Assembly: GCA_007844125.1 (NCBI GenBank)
Contig: CM017567.1
Location: forward strand, 30,767,380 to 30,831,379
Source: Sinonovacula constricta
Taxonomy: Eukaryota; Mollusca; Bivalvia; Cardiida; Solecurtidae
Direction of reading: 5' to 3'
Length of the DNA: 64,000 nt
Shown here: piece by piece, positions 35,068 through 47,032 of the stretch
How positions within the stretch are numbered: the first letter of the stretch is position 1
Layout of the letters: each line of letters begins with the position of its first letter
Program-made: the position numbers and the translations under genes
The notes under the pieces: generated by a model
The model's database searches: none
What the model was told of the DNA's origin: nothing
Seen by the model: only the letters and a program-made list of their open reading frames with translations

Positions 35068-35247
35068 TTAAACGTCACAATCGTCATAAACATGTGCATT
35101 GATTTACATTGATCACCTTTTGCAGAAGCACATTTATTCAGCGTAAGCAAGATAAATCTAAATGTTACAATCGTCATAATAATGTGCATTGAGTTACATG
35201 GAACACATTTTGAAGAAACAAACTTGTTCACTGTAAGCAAGGACCAT
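35068..35247 (+). repeat. 90-bp tandem repeat, two units
   Basis: The units share 'acaatcgtcata', 'atgtgcattga.ttacat' and 'gtaagcaag' at a constant 90-bp offset, with about 20-25% divergence. Confidence 0.75.
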
Positions 35248-35690
35248 TTCCAGAGTGGTCACATGCTTGCTGAGAAAGAAGCGTTAAGTTTTGTATGTCG
35301 AAACGTGACAGGTGATATGTGTGTCTAGCAATATATGGCACGTGATTTTACTTATTAACTTTGGCTGAGGAAATGCGCTCTCAAACGGTCTTATCAGAGA
35401 TCCGTTCAAATTTTCTTGAGGAATATTAAATATAGTCTATTAGGTAAAACCATGACCTGGTGGAACTGGTTAATTTAATACTTTCCCGTTTAATGATGTA
35501 CCTAGTAATTTAGCCCGATAAACAACAATTTTTTTTTTCTTTCGACTGCAGAAGCAGAAAGAAGAAAACTGTCCATAGTATTTCTGGTTAGGAAATCAAT
35601 AGGAATGAAAATAAATTAGTTTTTGTATCCTTCATTTTTACTAATCAAGAAAGATGTACATTCAACCTCAAATTTTGAAGAAAACTTGTG

Positions 35691-35925
35691 AGAGTTCGTG
35701 ATCTAGTGGTTAAGACATTGAACTCCGGATCGGATGGTCCCGGGTTCGAACCCCGAAACTGACCACGTGATGTTAGTCCTTGAGCAAGACTATTTACGGC
35801 ACATTTCTCCAGGTATTCAGTACCTAAGTACTGGTTCTACTCAGGAAGTGGACAGTCGAGAAGGATTTATATGTTAAAAGAACTTGTTTCCCAATCGACT
35901 ATAAATAAAAAGGTTTAAACTAAAT
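35691..35925 (+). mobile_element. tRNA-derived SINE
   Basis: The head 'gtgatctagtggttaagac' (A box) is followed by 'cccgggttcgaaccccg' (a perfect B box) at 35,739-35,755. A ~150-bp tRNA-unrelated body includes 'tccttgagcaagac' and 'cagtacctaagtactgg', then an A-rich 3' end (ataaataaaaagg). Pol III internal promoters plus a non-tRNA body define a SINE. The well-preserved B box suggests moderate age. The 'ccttgagcaag' word resembles the conserved central domain of several animal SINE superfamilies, an impression not tested by search. Confidence 0.85.
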
Positions 35926-37785
35926 TTCGAAAACTTGATGTGGTACGGGTTGTGAGATATGCTTCCGACAATGTTACGGTAAGACGACTGAACATGCCTA
36001 ATTCTTCAACATGCTTCAACAGCAGGGACACTCGCAAAGTGTATGAAGTTTACTGATGGTAACATACCACAAAGTATAGTCATTAACAGAATTGCACAGT
36101 TAAGTTTGATCACTTACATTGCCAGTACAGTTTCAATTTTTGTCCTCGTATATACGAATACAGTGTTTATTTTTCTTCTATTTTTGTCTTTGGCGTATGA
36201 AGTTAGATCATTGCAATATTCAAAAATGAAACTATGATTGGAATTATATTACGTAGACATACATATGTCTATTTAACGTTAGTAACCAATTTTATTGCCA
36301 GTGTTGTATATATAAACACAAATTAATTGTCAGAAATGTTATATAAATAAGCATTTACGCTTTGTATATTTTCCATTTATCATCCTCATTATTGCTAAGT
36401 CTTACCTATACAGGTATTAGCTCGAACTAATTAAATAACCGAATTAACACGAACATTTCCCCTGTTTGAGGATGCCTAAAATCTATATTTTAATCGTATT
36501 AAACTTTAATGAATTTACATTAATAAAACGCAATATACTTCCTGATATATGTACTAAAATAATGTTATTGCTTTATAGTTTGAAATGAATGCATTTAGAG
36601 ACATAATGAAATTCAATTTTGTACTGTAATTTATCATAGGACTGAACTAATCCATATTTATGTTTATTTTTTGCAAAGGATGTAATTTACTCCAAAATTA
36701 CAAATCAATCTTAATGGTGGAATCTCAAGAGTAAAATGTTTAAAACGGGTATGATATATAGAAATCATCACAAGTTCAAAGCTGGGAATTATATACTACA
36801 TATTTCCATCTTCATCGGCCTATTCGTTACATGTATTTCTGATTCGCTCATTCCATTACCTAGCCATTTTGAAATTTATTACGCACTGATCCTATCCAGA
36901 CGGTTTTGTTTTTCTTTTTAGTCTGTTTGGCGTAATTGCTTGTCAGAAATTGTTTCACTTTTACATGTAACTTTTTTATCCCTTATATGCCAATTACATG
37001 TGTACATTGTGAGAATAGCACATTCACGACTCATATCAACCAAATCTAATTTTTATAGCAAAACTTTTGTTTTGAAAAACAAATGAAAAGAAAATATGAC
37101 AAACAGAAATAAAACATGTTCACAAAAACATATCAAAATTCCACCTAAATAGGGTACAAAGTACAGAATATTCATGTGTTTCATTTTATTTTCAAATTAT
37201 TATTTTTCTAAATCGTGTAGTTTGAAAAATACGTTTTTGATACACGTGTACACATTAAACAACGCTTCGTTACTTACGTGTTTTAGTGCAGATTTTATTC
37301 ATACCGTTCCTTAACTAGATTGGAGACTATTAATTTGTTTTTTGTGTGACTTTGATGAAGTGCAGGTATTTTCACTAATTAAGGTCTGGCGCCTGGAAGG
37401 GCTTACCTGTATACTTTTACACTGTGGAATTGCTAGTTTGATATCTGAATTCCCGTTTTTAATGACGCCTTATGCAATTGTAATTCTTAATAAGAAAATA
37501 AATGAACAGTAAATATTTCAAGGTATTACTGTCTAGCCGTTGTTTTTTATGCGCGTACAACGCCCTTGGTACTGGCAACAGAAAATTATGTCACATTATT
37601 CTTGTCTGGGAGCAGAATTTACATTGAATATCATTAATTGCATTGTAGGGTTAGGTTTATCTTATGCAACAAAAACAACAGCTTAGCCAAATGAACCGTT
37701 AACAATTATAAGATATAAAATTGTCAAGTCATGATACTTACAATTTAAGTCAAGCGAGTAAGTCAGTTTATATATAGATGGTTAT
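35926..37785. other. No gene seen
   Basis: AT-rich with short chance frames. Nothing coding or structured is recognised. Confidence 0.5.
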
Positions 37786-37786
37786 C

Positions 37787-37835
37787 GTGTGACGTCACAC
37801 ATTTCCCAGCATGCAACGCGGTCCGCCATATGTGT
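37787..37835 (+). promoter_or_regulatory. Promoter-like motif cluster
   Basis: A perfect 14-bp palindrome gtgtgacgtcacac (37,787-37,800) contains the CRE core TGACGTCA. It is followed by ttcccagcatgc (37,803-37,814), matching the ZNF143/Staf core, and ccgccata (37,823-37,830), like an inverted YY1 ATGGCGG site. These three together are typical of TATA-less animal promoters. A broken coding fragment starts ~110 bp downstream. No transcription data are available. Confidence 0.45.
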
Positions 37836-37948
37836 GGTAAAGCCATTGTTTACTGATGTCTGTTTACAATTCGAAGATTAAATTGATTAGTTCGCAAAAG
37901 ATGTCTTGTGTAATAGCTACTAAGTGCAATAGGACTATGTTTCTACAC

Positions 37949-38093
37949 TGGAGCTATTGTGAGTTAAAGGACTTGAAGAAGACTAATTTGATCGGTTTTG
38001 ATCCTTACTTGTCTTCGACGACATCATGATGATTTGCAGCCGGACATTGCTTATCCAGATATAGTGAACTATCTAGTGTTTCAGCAAAGTGCG
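37949..38093 (+). pseudogene. Broken fragment of a dispersed, mobile-type protein family
   Basis: Frame 1 reads ELKDLKKTNLIGFDPYL. After a one-base frameshift and two stops near 38,026-38,032, the adjacent frame reads DDLQPDIAYPDIVNYLVF. From memory, the GFDPY and YPDIVNYL motifs belong to uncharacterised multicopy proteins found across bivalve and cnidarian genomes. The fragment stops soon after, so only the N-terminal ~45 residues remain. It lies ~110 bp downstream of a promoter-like cluster, which may be the family's own 5' end. The family assignment needs a protein search. Confidence 0.45.
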
Positions 38094-38164
38094 ACACCCA
38101 GCTGATTACTGGTGGAGCTAGATCATAGACTTGTGACTGGGTAGAACCACTGCGTACTGTATGT

Positions 38165-38262
38165 TAGCTGGAACACCTTCACGACCGGGACTCGAACTTA
38201 TGCACTGATAGACTGAGGAGTTGCAAGTCAGCAACTGCTTGGACAAGGGCACCGCTGCACTT
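38165..38262 (-). repeat. Possible tRNA-like sequence
   Basis: On the minus strand 'taagttcgagtcccggtcg' resembles a B box, with 'agcggtgcccttgtccaagc' upstream at an A-box-like position. Stem pairing is poor. It may be a decayed SINE head. Confidence 0.3.
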
Positions 38263-38299
38263 TGGTTTTAAAACAGTGTCATTTATTATTTGTTCTGTT

Positions 38300-39740
38300 T
38301 TCAATTCTTAACATTATGTTATACTATTTTTGTGATTGCTTTAAGTTCCTTAAAACCCATTTTATGATTGTCATATTTGTTATATGCAATCGAATATCAT
38401 TACATGCTCCTAAACAGTCTTTTTATTTCTTGACTGCTTTTGCTTCTGCTGTTTATTGATAGATGAATTTACTGTCATTAAATATCTGTTACCGTAAAAT
38501 GTGTTGTTTTTAATCAAGAAATTGTGTGGTTCTAAATAAAGAATTGGAACTTTAATTCAATATTCTATGAAATTATTTTTCTAATGTAATGTAAGTTTGT
38601 TAAATTTGCTGAAAGGTAAGACAATAATAAAAATAAAAGCACTATGTGCTATCATTTATTGACAAGTGTCAATTTGAAAGTAAAACAATTTTAAATAGTT
38701 AACTGTAACAGCTAGTTTAGGCTCGTTCTGAGAACAGATTGTTTTTGCCACTTTCTGTCTGTTATAAATGTTACTCAGGGATGAAGCCATACAGTTGACA
38801 CTGTAGCTCTTGCCATACCCAATACACAACCATTTATTTGTACCAATACAAGCTGTCTAGGTTATGTATGACATTTTACTTTTGCCCATGTTGCCCCTGG
38901 CTATTTACAGTCCCTTATCTGAAACTTGTTGTTTTAATAGTCTAGTCCATATGGCTTTGCTTTGAGTGTCAAAGGCCAGGTGCGGGTGGATAAGCATTAC
39001 TTTCTCACATGAATTTTAGGTTAAAAAAGAAATTAAAATATCCGAGTAATTTAATTATCATTATGATTATACATTATTTAAAGTTAACAAAGTTAAAATT
39101 TCTGCAGTATTTTAAGGCAAACAAAGTCATCGTGGTAGTATTTGCCACTTTGGGGAGTACTTTCCTGACAGGTAAATACCACTGGTAAATACCGGGGGTT
39201 GAATTGACCGCCCACCTTGCTCGTACAGCCATGTAAAAAGTAAAGCATAACACACTGCCTGTCATTACAAATAGGTATTTGCTATCTGAGATAAGCTGAA
39301 ATCATCAAAGTGCCTATATATAGATTTAAAAATAATGGACATTTAATGCGATATTTTTAAGATTCGCACTGTCAAACAATAAAGTTAGTGTAATATTAGT
39401 CTTCCCTTTAAATAAATTATAAGCTTATTCGATTCGAGCATTCTGTTTGAATTTCCCAAAATTTCTTTTGACTTTTAATGCAATCCAAAACACTTGAAAA
39501 CGCTTAGCTACAATGAAAGCTCTGTTCAAGCGCGAAAGCATGACGTCCGAAATGTCTCCTAGCACCTTTGTAATGACGGCTGGTATGGACAAAAAAAATT
39601 CTGATTCGGATTAGATATTTTGTGACAATTTACAACACTACAAGAATTAATTATTGTCTTCATTGTCTGTAAAGGTCAATTTAGAAAACAAAAACAAAAA
39701 AACGTGCGCTTTCACGCTACTAATGTGTTGATTCGCCTTA
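38300..39740. other. No gene seen
   Basis: No supported exon. At 39,168-39,197 a short direct repeat of 'ggtaaatacc' occurs. Confidence 0.45.
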
Positions 39741-39748
39741 CAACAAAG

Positions 39749-39901
39749 ATGGCGGACAAACAGGTGCGCGCGCACCCTGGGGAAAAATCGATAACTAATC
39801 TATTAAACGTTCGTTTGTTGCCAATAGCATCTGAAGAATATATTGCATTAGAAAATGTGCTTGCTTCTTACAACCTCATCGTGTTGTCTACCTACGCTTA
39901 A
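39749..39901 (+). CDS. Possible small open frame or first exon (50 aa)
   Basis: The ATG lies in aaagatggcggac, a strong Kozak context that also matches the YY1 core common at animal translation starts. The frame begins MADKQVRAHPGEK and ends in a stop at 39,901. The local GC-rich patch (caggtgcgcgcgcaccctgg) stands out from the AT-rich surroundings. There is no domain and no signal peptide. No consensus splice donor occurs within it, so if real it would be a complete 50-residue protein. It could equally be a chance frame. Confidence 0.2.
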   Translation: MADKQVRAHPGEKSITNLLNVRLLPIASEEYIALENVLASYNLIVLSTYA

Positions 39902-39966
39902 AAGCTAATGATGTTCACAATGTGCATATGTCTAAATCTTAATTAATAATTTCCCGAAATACACAT

Positions 39967-39977
39967 GGGGGGGGGGG
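39967..39977 (+). repeat. G11 homopolymer
   Basis: An uninterrupted run of 11 G, unusual in this AT-rich window and prone to sequencing error. Confidence 0.9.
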
Positions 39978-39979
39978 GC

Positions 39980-41400
39980 GTATGTATTCTAACTGCACTA
40001 TTTTTAGACGTTATATTTGAAGATTGCTTTAGAATATTGCATATATATATGTATATGTTTCTTTACAGGAACATAACGTATAGCGTATTACATGCATTGT
40101 GTCCGCATTATAATGCTAGCCTACTATATATACATATGTCTATCTTCCAGTAAGGGTTGAGACTTATTGACCTATGAAATAAGATATTTAAAAAATAGAA
40201 TATTTGATCCTTCTTGTTGCGTAAGTTAACAAAATCGCTAATAAAGTGTTTGCCATAAATTTGCTGTTAGATGGGTCCTTTGTTAAATATAAAATAGTTC
40301 CTTAGCACGATCGAAATACGTTTTGTTGATTACCTGTTCTTCGAGACCAAAATCGGTGACATTAAACCCGTGACGATAGTTTACATTGTTAGATGTAGAC
40401 CTATAAAGATAGTTTGAGTTGTTGGCTAATACCTGCGTATGTTTATAGTGCGGCTTGCTTTGTTATTCAACGGTGCTTGCCTAGATACCCTCTTTGGTTA
40501 GATAGATATTGCAATATCTGCCAGTATTTTGGAACAGGCAGTTAATGGCATGCTTGGAAATGTACAGGTTACAGCCTTGTCATTTAGACTAGTGAACTCA
40601 TAATTACCAAAGCAAAGGAGGTAGCCATAATCGTGAGATTGAACTAACGAGCCAGAAATGTTTTTCAGTTTAACACAACGCATAGATGTGCATAAGTAAA
40701 TGTATTTTCTCTAAACACAAGTCAGTGTGCTTTTGATATTACATTATCATCCTCTATTGGATTGCTTTAGTTCAAAAGTTTGAATTGAAGATTGTATAGA
40801 CCCTCATCCTAATAGAAACAACGTCGATATCTAGTAGATAAGATATGAAAAATCGTACACATCCCCGAGATCGTGCTTGTTGCATTTTTATAACAATTCA
40901 TTGCATTACCGAACAATAAATATAACGAGCAATCAAAATGTTAAATAAAATAAACAAAATTAAAACATGATATTTGTTATGACAGAAATGTCACGTCTAT
41001 GACGTTTTAAACATCTGCAAACTGACATTACATGAGATGCATATCTTTATAGTTTATTCATGTCTTTTTTGCAAACAGTCAAGAAAGAAACAGTTATGTA
41101 AACTGACACCGAATATTTGCTTATTATTAAACATTTCGTAAATAACGTGCAAACAACTTCCAGGTTATGCATCTTCGTCACTCATTTGGTTTGCAATGCC
41201 GTTATGAGATTCAGAATGCCAAGTCCTCTTAGTTAACTATTGAAGTCGGCTTTGTGACATCGGGAGAATGCCGTAGGGACTGGGCCAAGATCTTATGCAC
41301 AGCAAGTGGACACATCTGGTGCAATGGCAAGGCGAGTGTGATTCAATTTAAACTACATCTTTGGCATGTACTAATTAATCTACGATGAACGTAGAGGGTG
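39980..41400. other. No gene seen
   Basis: No supported exon, repeat family or RNA gene. Confidence 0.45.
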
Positions 41401-41419
41401 GGGGAGGGGTGTGTGTGGA

Positions 41420-41500
41420 TGTGCCCGTGGCCGAGCAGTTACCCGTTTACACTTTCCGCGAGGGTGCGTATCAAGGTTAGGTCGCGAACCTTTAGGTGAG
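41420..41500 (+). repeat. Possible tRNA-Ser/Leu-like relic
   Basis: gtgcccgtggccgagcagtta resembles the 5' part and A box of a class II (Ser/Leu) tRNA, and 'ggtcgcgaacc' sits where a B box would be. The acceptor stem does not close. Flanking G-rich low-complexity sequence surrounds it. Likely a decayed SINE head. Confidence 0.35.
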
Positions 41501-41697
41501 GGCGGGGGGTTCCACCAAAATTTCGGTGCGCCATTAGCTCTACCAAGACATAGGCCTTCCTCCACAATAAGTTTTGTATACATGACACTTTGCTTAATAT
41601 GAAAGAAGTGTTATAGCAAACGTCTACATTATTTATAAAAAGAAAACAGGTTTTGGATTTTTAAGAATTCATTCCGCTTAGGCACGCCATGTTTTAG

Positions 41698-43863
41698 ACC
41701 CATGCTTTAAGACCTCATATTGATAAACAGTCTCAACACAAACGAAATTTCACGAAAATCAAATACATTAATAAAGGGATTGACTTTATCGACTTACCTA
41801 GTATCTTTCGGGAAAAAAATATATTCAATAAAATCCCCAGTTACTTCGAAAGCAAAGAAAACCCAATGATTTGTTATAAGTACAAAACACCCATTAGAGG
41901 TATTATTTTTAATTACAACCTGACTGTAGCAGACCTTAACCTAAAAGATTCTTCTCAAGATTCTTGTAACTGTTCAACTTCACCTTTATGTTATTTACCT
42001 TCTGGCCATATCATTACTGGGGATTTAAACATCGTCGATGACTCTAAATTAGGAAAATTACTCTTTAAGGGTCCGAAATATCGCCTGCCTGATGAAATAG
42101 ATTTTGACCTTTGTTACCATGAAATAGATGATGCAATTAATCTGTTTGCCGATCGCTGGTGTAAAAGAGAAAACACAGATACAGTAGCACTCAAGACTTG
42201 GAAGAAAGCCATTTTTAAGACAATAAAAAGTCGCGTTAAATTCTACCGCTCTCAATCTTCTAGTTTACCTAAGAAATCTTTTTGTCACTTAAAACATCTA
42301 AAACAGTCCTTTCAGAATATTCACGATAAATTTGTACTTGTACAGGCAGACAAGGCTTCAAAGAACATAATTTTTGTCTGATGACTATATTACAATAATG
42401 TACTGAGTTATCCACCACCAGTTCTTACTCTAGCTACAACCTTGACTTTCAGACAGTGATTGACAAACACAAACAGATATTGCATAATTTTAATATCAAA
42501 ATAGAATCTAAACAAGAAAAACTTCCTTCACTGTACTGGATTCCTAAGCTTCACAAAACACCATACAAGTCACGATTCATAGCTAATGCCAGCTCCAGCA
42601 CCACCACTCACATATCTAAACTACTTACGTCTTGCCTTACAGCCGTTCGCAATCACGTAGTTAATTATTGTAAAAAAGTGTATAGATCAGGAATTAACAT
42701 TTTTTTGGTCTATAAAAAATTCTTCAGAAGTCTTAGACAAGTTTCGTACTTTAAACTTTCATTGCTCTGCTGTTAATACTTACGATTTCTGTATGCTGTG
42801 CACTTTCTTTTACCTCATGATTGATTTGGACCAAATTGATTGCTCTTATTGAGAAAACATTTGCTCAAGAACAACGTCTATATATTGCATGTCATGAAAG
42901 TAATGCATTTTTTACCAACACTTTCTTAGAAAAGTTTACTATGTGGACTTGCTCGAATGTTTGTGAAGCTCTACGTTTCCTGTTAGACAATATTTACATA
43001 AAATGCGGTGACACTTTATTTAGACAAGAAATTGGTATACCTATGGGAACCAACTGTGCACCATTGATTGCAGATTTGTTTTTATATTGCTTTGAACGTG
43101 CTTTCATGTTAACTTTCTCCCCTTCTAACCAAAGCCACATTATAGAGGCTTTCAATTAAAGTCACGCTATCTTGACGATATTCTTACTATAGATAATCCT
43201 TTCTTTTCTCAAATGATCCATCTGATTTAACCTTCAGAACTTACCCTTAATAAAGCAAAAAAACTGACATTTAAATGCAGCATTTCTAGACATTGAGATC
43301 GCTATTTCCAATGACAACGTCTCTACTAATATCTATGACAAGAATGATGATTTCAACTTTAGTATTGTGAATTATCCATACCTTGACGGTGATTCAACTC
43401 GTGCTACCTCTTATGGTATTTACATATCACAACGTACACGGTTTGCACGAGTTTGTACTACCGTAGAAGATTTCAATGCTAGAATCCTGTTAATTTATTC
43501 TAAACTGTTACAGCGAGGCTTTCGTTTTCATAAATTAAGAAAGGCGTTTTCAAAATTCTTTCACAGCAATGGTTTTATTGCTTCTAAGTATAATAGCCGC
43601 ATGAAAACACTGATGCAGAAAGGCATAAGACATCCTGCATTTTATGGAAATGTTTTATACAAGTTAAAGAAAATTAAGGGTCTCAATAACTTTTCTGACC
43701 ACTTTACAAAACTTATCAGGAAATGTATTGCAGACGGTTACAACCCGGGAATCCTTCGTTATACAGCATTGCTTGCAATTGACCCTTTTACAGTGAAGAA
43801 CTTGCAATGCTTTTAAATTACACGACGACCGGACAGGTCGTTGAGACTATATGGAAACAGTGA
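41698..43863 (+). pseudogene. Penelope-like reverse transcriptase, frameshifted
   Basis: The coding region is cut into at least five frames. Segment 1 (to 42,381) has GIDFIDLPSIF, a KGPKYRLPDEIDF region and QADKASKN. Segment 2 (42,456-42,776) has YWIPKLHKTPYKSRFIANAS, RT motifs 1-2. Segment 3 (42,821-43,159) has the GIPMGTNCAP motif. The catalytic YLDD sits at 43,168-43,179, in another frame after a one-base shift. Segment 4 (to 43,816) has YDKNDDFNF and SYGIYISQRTRFAR, the RT thumb. The last codons (to 43,863) are again shifted. About 720 codons would be expected for the intact region. The catalytic residues survive but the frame does not. Confidence 0.85.
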
Positions 43864-44103
43864 CTTAAAGCCATTATTGGATTGCATAGTAGGTATAACA
43901 TCGGAATTTTTAGTTCCGCTCTTACATATAATATGCCAACTGCGGATAAATCCTCGGCTTTTCATGAACTGTTTTTTTAACTTATTAGCTTTTAACAATA
44001 CTACGTTTTATTTTGTTGGTAGGTTGTTTCAAATTTCGTTGTTTTCTTTTGGATTTTTTACATTTCACTTTTATATGCATTATTTAAATTGATCTTGTTA
44101 TTT

Positions 44104-44216
44104 ATCAGCGCTTGGGCTGTTTTATGTGTTCTTATAATATATCAGCGCTTGTGCTGTTTTATTTGTTCCTATAATATCGTATAATAAACCAGCGCTTGGG
44201 CTGTTTTATTTCAAAC
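44104..44216 (+). repeat. 37-bp tandem repeat, three units, in retroelement 3' region
   Basis: Each unit contains cagcgctt(g/gt)ggctgtttta followed by 'tgttc.tataatat'. Units start near 44,104, 44,141 and 44,178. The spacing of the first two is exactly 37 bp and the third is slightly altered. Confidence 0.85.
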
Positions 44217-44419
44217 TGATCTCTCGTTTGCGGCTTTTGTTGTTACGTTGCCGAGGCTTTTATCTTCTGTACATACTGTACATATGTTTATAGTTTATTT
44301 TGTTGCTAGTTGTTATGTATGTATATAAGTTCATTGTATCTGTTTTATCTCCCGATGCAGGTGCTTACTGTTAGTTGTTTCACTTTGACGGGATGATTTT
44401 TACATTGTTTGTTTGCTAG

Positions 44420-44572
44420 AACAACCTTCAGGAAGTGCGAGGTTGGAGCGCTCCACAAACCAGGTTTAAGCATCCCAGTTGGCCCTTTTGCCGATTGACC
44501 GTTCCAAGGCGGTAACTGATGGTTTTCCTTTATGTGTGTTATGTCTCGTCTCTGTGTTTTTGTCACATTTGC
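44420..44572 (-). repeat. Dispersed ~300-bp repeat, copy
   Basis: Reverse-complement copy with 'aggaagtgcgaggttggagc', 'aggtttaagcatccca' and 'gaccgttccaaggcggtaac'. It follows the retroelement's 3' region. Confidence 0.8.
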
Positions 44573-44579
44573 ATTTACC

Positions 44580-45490
44580 TTGTTTGCCTTTGTCTACTGG
44601 TAGATAAAATTTAAATATCTGTGACAATTTTGATAGGACCTTTTCTTATTTACCTATTAAAATCATGCTACAAACAATAAGTTGTTTATTATTTCTAAAC
44701 ATCATGCGGTGACACATGCTGTTAACATGTAATTCCACGTATTTATGCGAACAGCTAAATTAACTGGCTTTAAGTGTGTGGTGATGCCATCGCGAAAAAA
44801 ATGTTACAGATAATCCTAAGATAATTTACACCATACATTACAAACATTACATTACAGTAACAAATTAACAAACTCAAAATGCCGCAGCACACACTAAAGC
44901 CATGTTTTCCGCTTTGACCAGGAATAACTTACCCATCAAAGTTTATACCAAACATGCTAGATTTTTCAAGGAATTATTCACTGTTGTGTTTCCAAGTGTA
45001 TACGTCGATAAATATTCCCTAAAACTCGCGATTTAAATGACAATTCCGACCGTTGATATATAGCATACATTTTCAAAATGGCATATACATAATACAAGCG
45101 ATTATTTTGTTGAGATTTTATATTCATCATTGAATGTTCATATATTTAAAGCAAATTTTATGGTACACCACTATGAAGGATTTGCATAGAGAAAGATTTA
45201 AAAATCTCAACAAGCGTAAATCATGTCGGTGTCCCTCTATTCTAATATAAATGTGAGGCAGTCGTTCGAACATTTTTCCAGGGACATATAACAGTTTGAC
45301 CGATAGAATAAAAAAAAACAAATTTATTATTTTACAAAATGGATAAAATATAAGTACAACGAGGGTATTTCAGAGCGGAGTTACAGTATTCTTATTTATT
45401 TCTTTTATTTAATATTTGAACTAAATGGATATATTTGTTATGTATAAGAGTGTACATTTTAATGGTGAATGATAAAAAAATATATCTATC
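44580..45490. other. No gene seen
   Basis: AT-rich, no supported feature. The words 'catacattttcaaaatggca' and 'caagcgattattttgtt' near 45,065 recur at 61,318-61,360 next to the second (TA)n array, hinting at a shared repeat. Confidence 0.45.
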
Positions 45491-45499
45491 TTCAAATTA

Positions 45500-45583
<84 letters not shown>

Positions 45584-45592
45584 GTCTATCTG

Positions 45593-45647
<55 letters not shown>

Positions 45648-45700
45648 CCATCCATCCATCCATCCATCCATCCATCCATCCACCCATCCATCCATCCATG
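45500..45700 (+). repeat. Compound (TCTA)n-(CATC)n microsatellite
   Basis: About 148 bp of TCTA units, with two TCTG variants, followed by about 50 bp of CATC units. The Leu/Ser/Ile/Tyr repeat peptide read through it is not a gene. Confidence 0.95.
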
Positions 45701-45719
45701 CAATAGTTATCTATTATTG

Positions 45720-47030
45720 ATACATTTTAATAATATGTATGTCTATCTGTTTGACATTTAACTTCCTTTACAAAAGGCTTATTTTTGCATTTCCTCTGTC
45801 AAATCAAATAATGCCTTCTGTATGTGTTGTTATATAAGACATATAGAAAGTAAGATACATGTAGAACTAATTTAAAACCTGTTTGCAACATATCTGCAAA
45901 TGACTAATATTTGTTGGGCCGACAAACACTGCGTAGATACTTAAATTGTAATATCGTGGACATAGCCTATCATCCGTTTACAATCTCGTAAAAGATTAAA
46001 CAAAAAATTTATACTGTCTTTGCCTCATTATATTTTCCGATTCGTAAATGGCGCAAGACGGCGGAGTGTGTGTTATTTAATCAACCTATTTTACGAGTAT
46101 TTTTCTTTGCAAGTAGTTGTAAGATAAGTTGACAACATTTTTAAATGGTCAGGTACACATTAAATATTAAAGTAGTGGGTTTAATTAAGAAACTAATCTT
46201 CCTTAATTTGCATTTCAGGCATTTATTTCAAGAAGCATTATTTTATTTATCAAAATGCAAACAAACGTCATCACATCACGCCATTATTGTGTATTAATCG
46301 TAAATTCCACAACATGCTGTTAATAACTTATCGACATCGCTTTACAAAGAACATCGCTCTTTGATTAGTTAACACCTTACATACCGAGCGATATGCATTT
46401 AAAATAGAGCCATCTGCCTTAAAAAGGCGTACATATGTAATTGGACACTGCGCCAAAAACTGAAAAACCTTACGGACGGATTTATAAATGCATAAAACCG
46501 AAACCATGTTCACGTAACGTCTCATAGACGGAGCAATCTTAATTGTCATTGCTTACAGAAGCCATTTGCTGTCAAAAATACGGAACCAATATAACTTCAA
46601 ATGCTTAGATATGGAGTCATCTGCTTTGTGCATCCATACAGATGGTGCCAAGAGCCATGTAAACCACAAACACGGAGTCAAATGGTTTGTAAAATCATAC
46701 AGCCAGCTTCCTTGACATGGGTTATATAATCTGCCTTGTACTGGCTCATGAACGATATTTCTTGCAAATGGCCCATAGATTAAGCCTTTGGCCGTGCAAA
46801 TTCTTCCAGATGGAACTTTAAGCAACTATATGCCTTCGCAATGGACGCCCCTTTCTTTTCAGTACAATTATGTTATGAGTACGAACTGTTGATGCAGATT
46901 TAATTTTATTCAGAGGTATAAATGACTAGAACTAATAATGTTTACGCATACACGTCACGACGAGTCTACTCCTCGTTTGCTTTCTGTTTGTAGAATGGTA
47001 TTGTAGTATAATTCTATATATCTTGATATA
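45720..47030. other. No gene seen
   Basis: Two minus-strand frames of 73 and 90 codons (46,328-46,549 and 46,553-46,825) abut. They show no recognisable motif and could be chance. Confidence 0.4.
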
Positions 47031-47032
47031 AG

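Larger units (their letters stand above)
41690..44395 (+). mobile_element. Penelope-like retroelement, decayed
   Basis: A retroelement with one long RT-type coding region (41,698-43,863) and a ~500-bp 3' region containing three copies of a 37-bp repeat. The RT motifs (ADKASKN, YWIPKLHK, GIPMGTNCAPLIADLF, YLDD) match the branch of Penelope-like elements abundant in marine invertebrates. No GIY-YIG endonuclease is visible at the C-terminus; whether one lay upstream of 41,690 cannot be judged. Boundaries are approximate. The 3' side abuts a dispersed-repeat copy at 44.4 kb. A TSD was not identified. Confidence 0.8.

Noticed and set aside
45469..45720. Leu/Ser/Ile/Tyr repeat frame
   Set aside because: Translation of the TCTA/CATC microsatellite.
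46328..46825. Two abutting minus-strand frames of 73 and 90 codons
   Set aside because: No motif recognised in either strand or any frame. Kept only as unassigned sequence.
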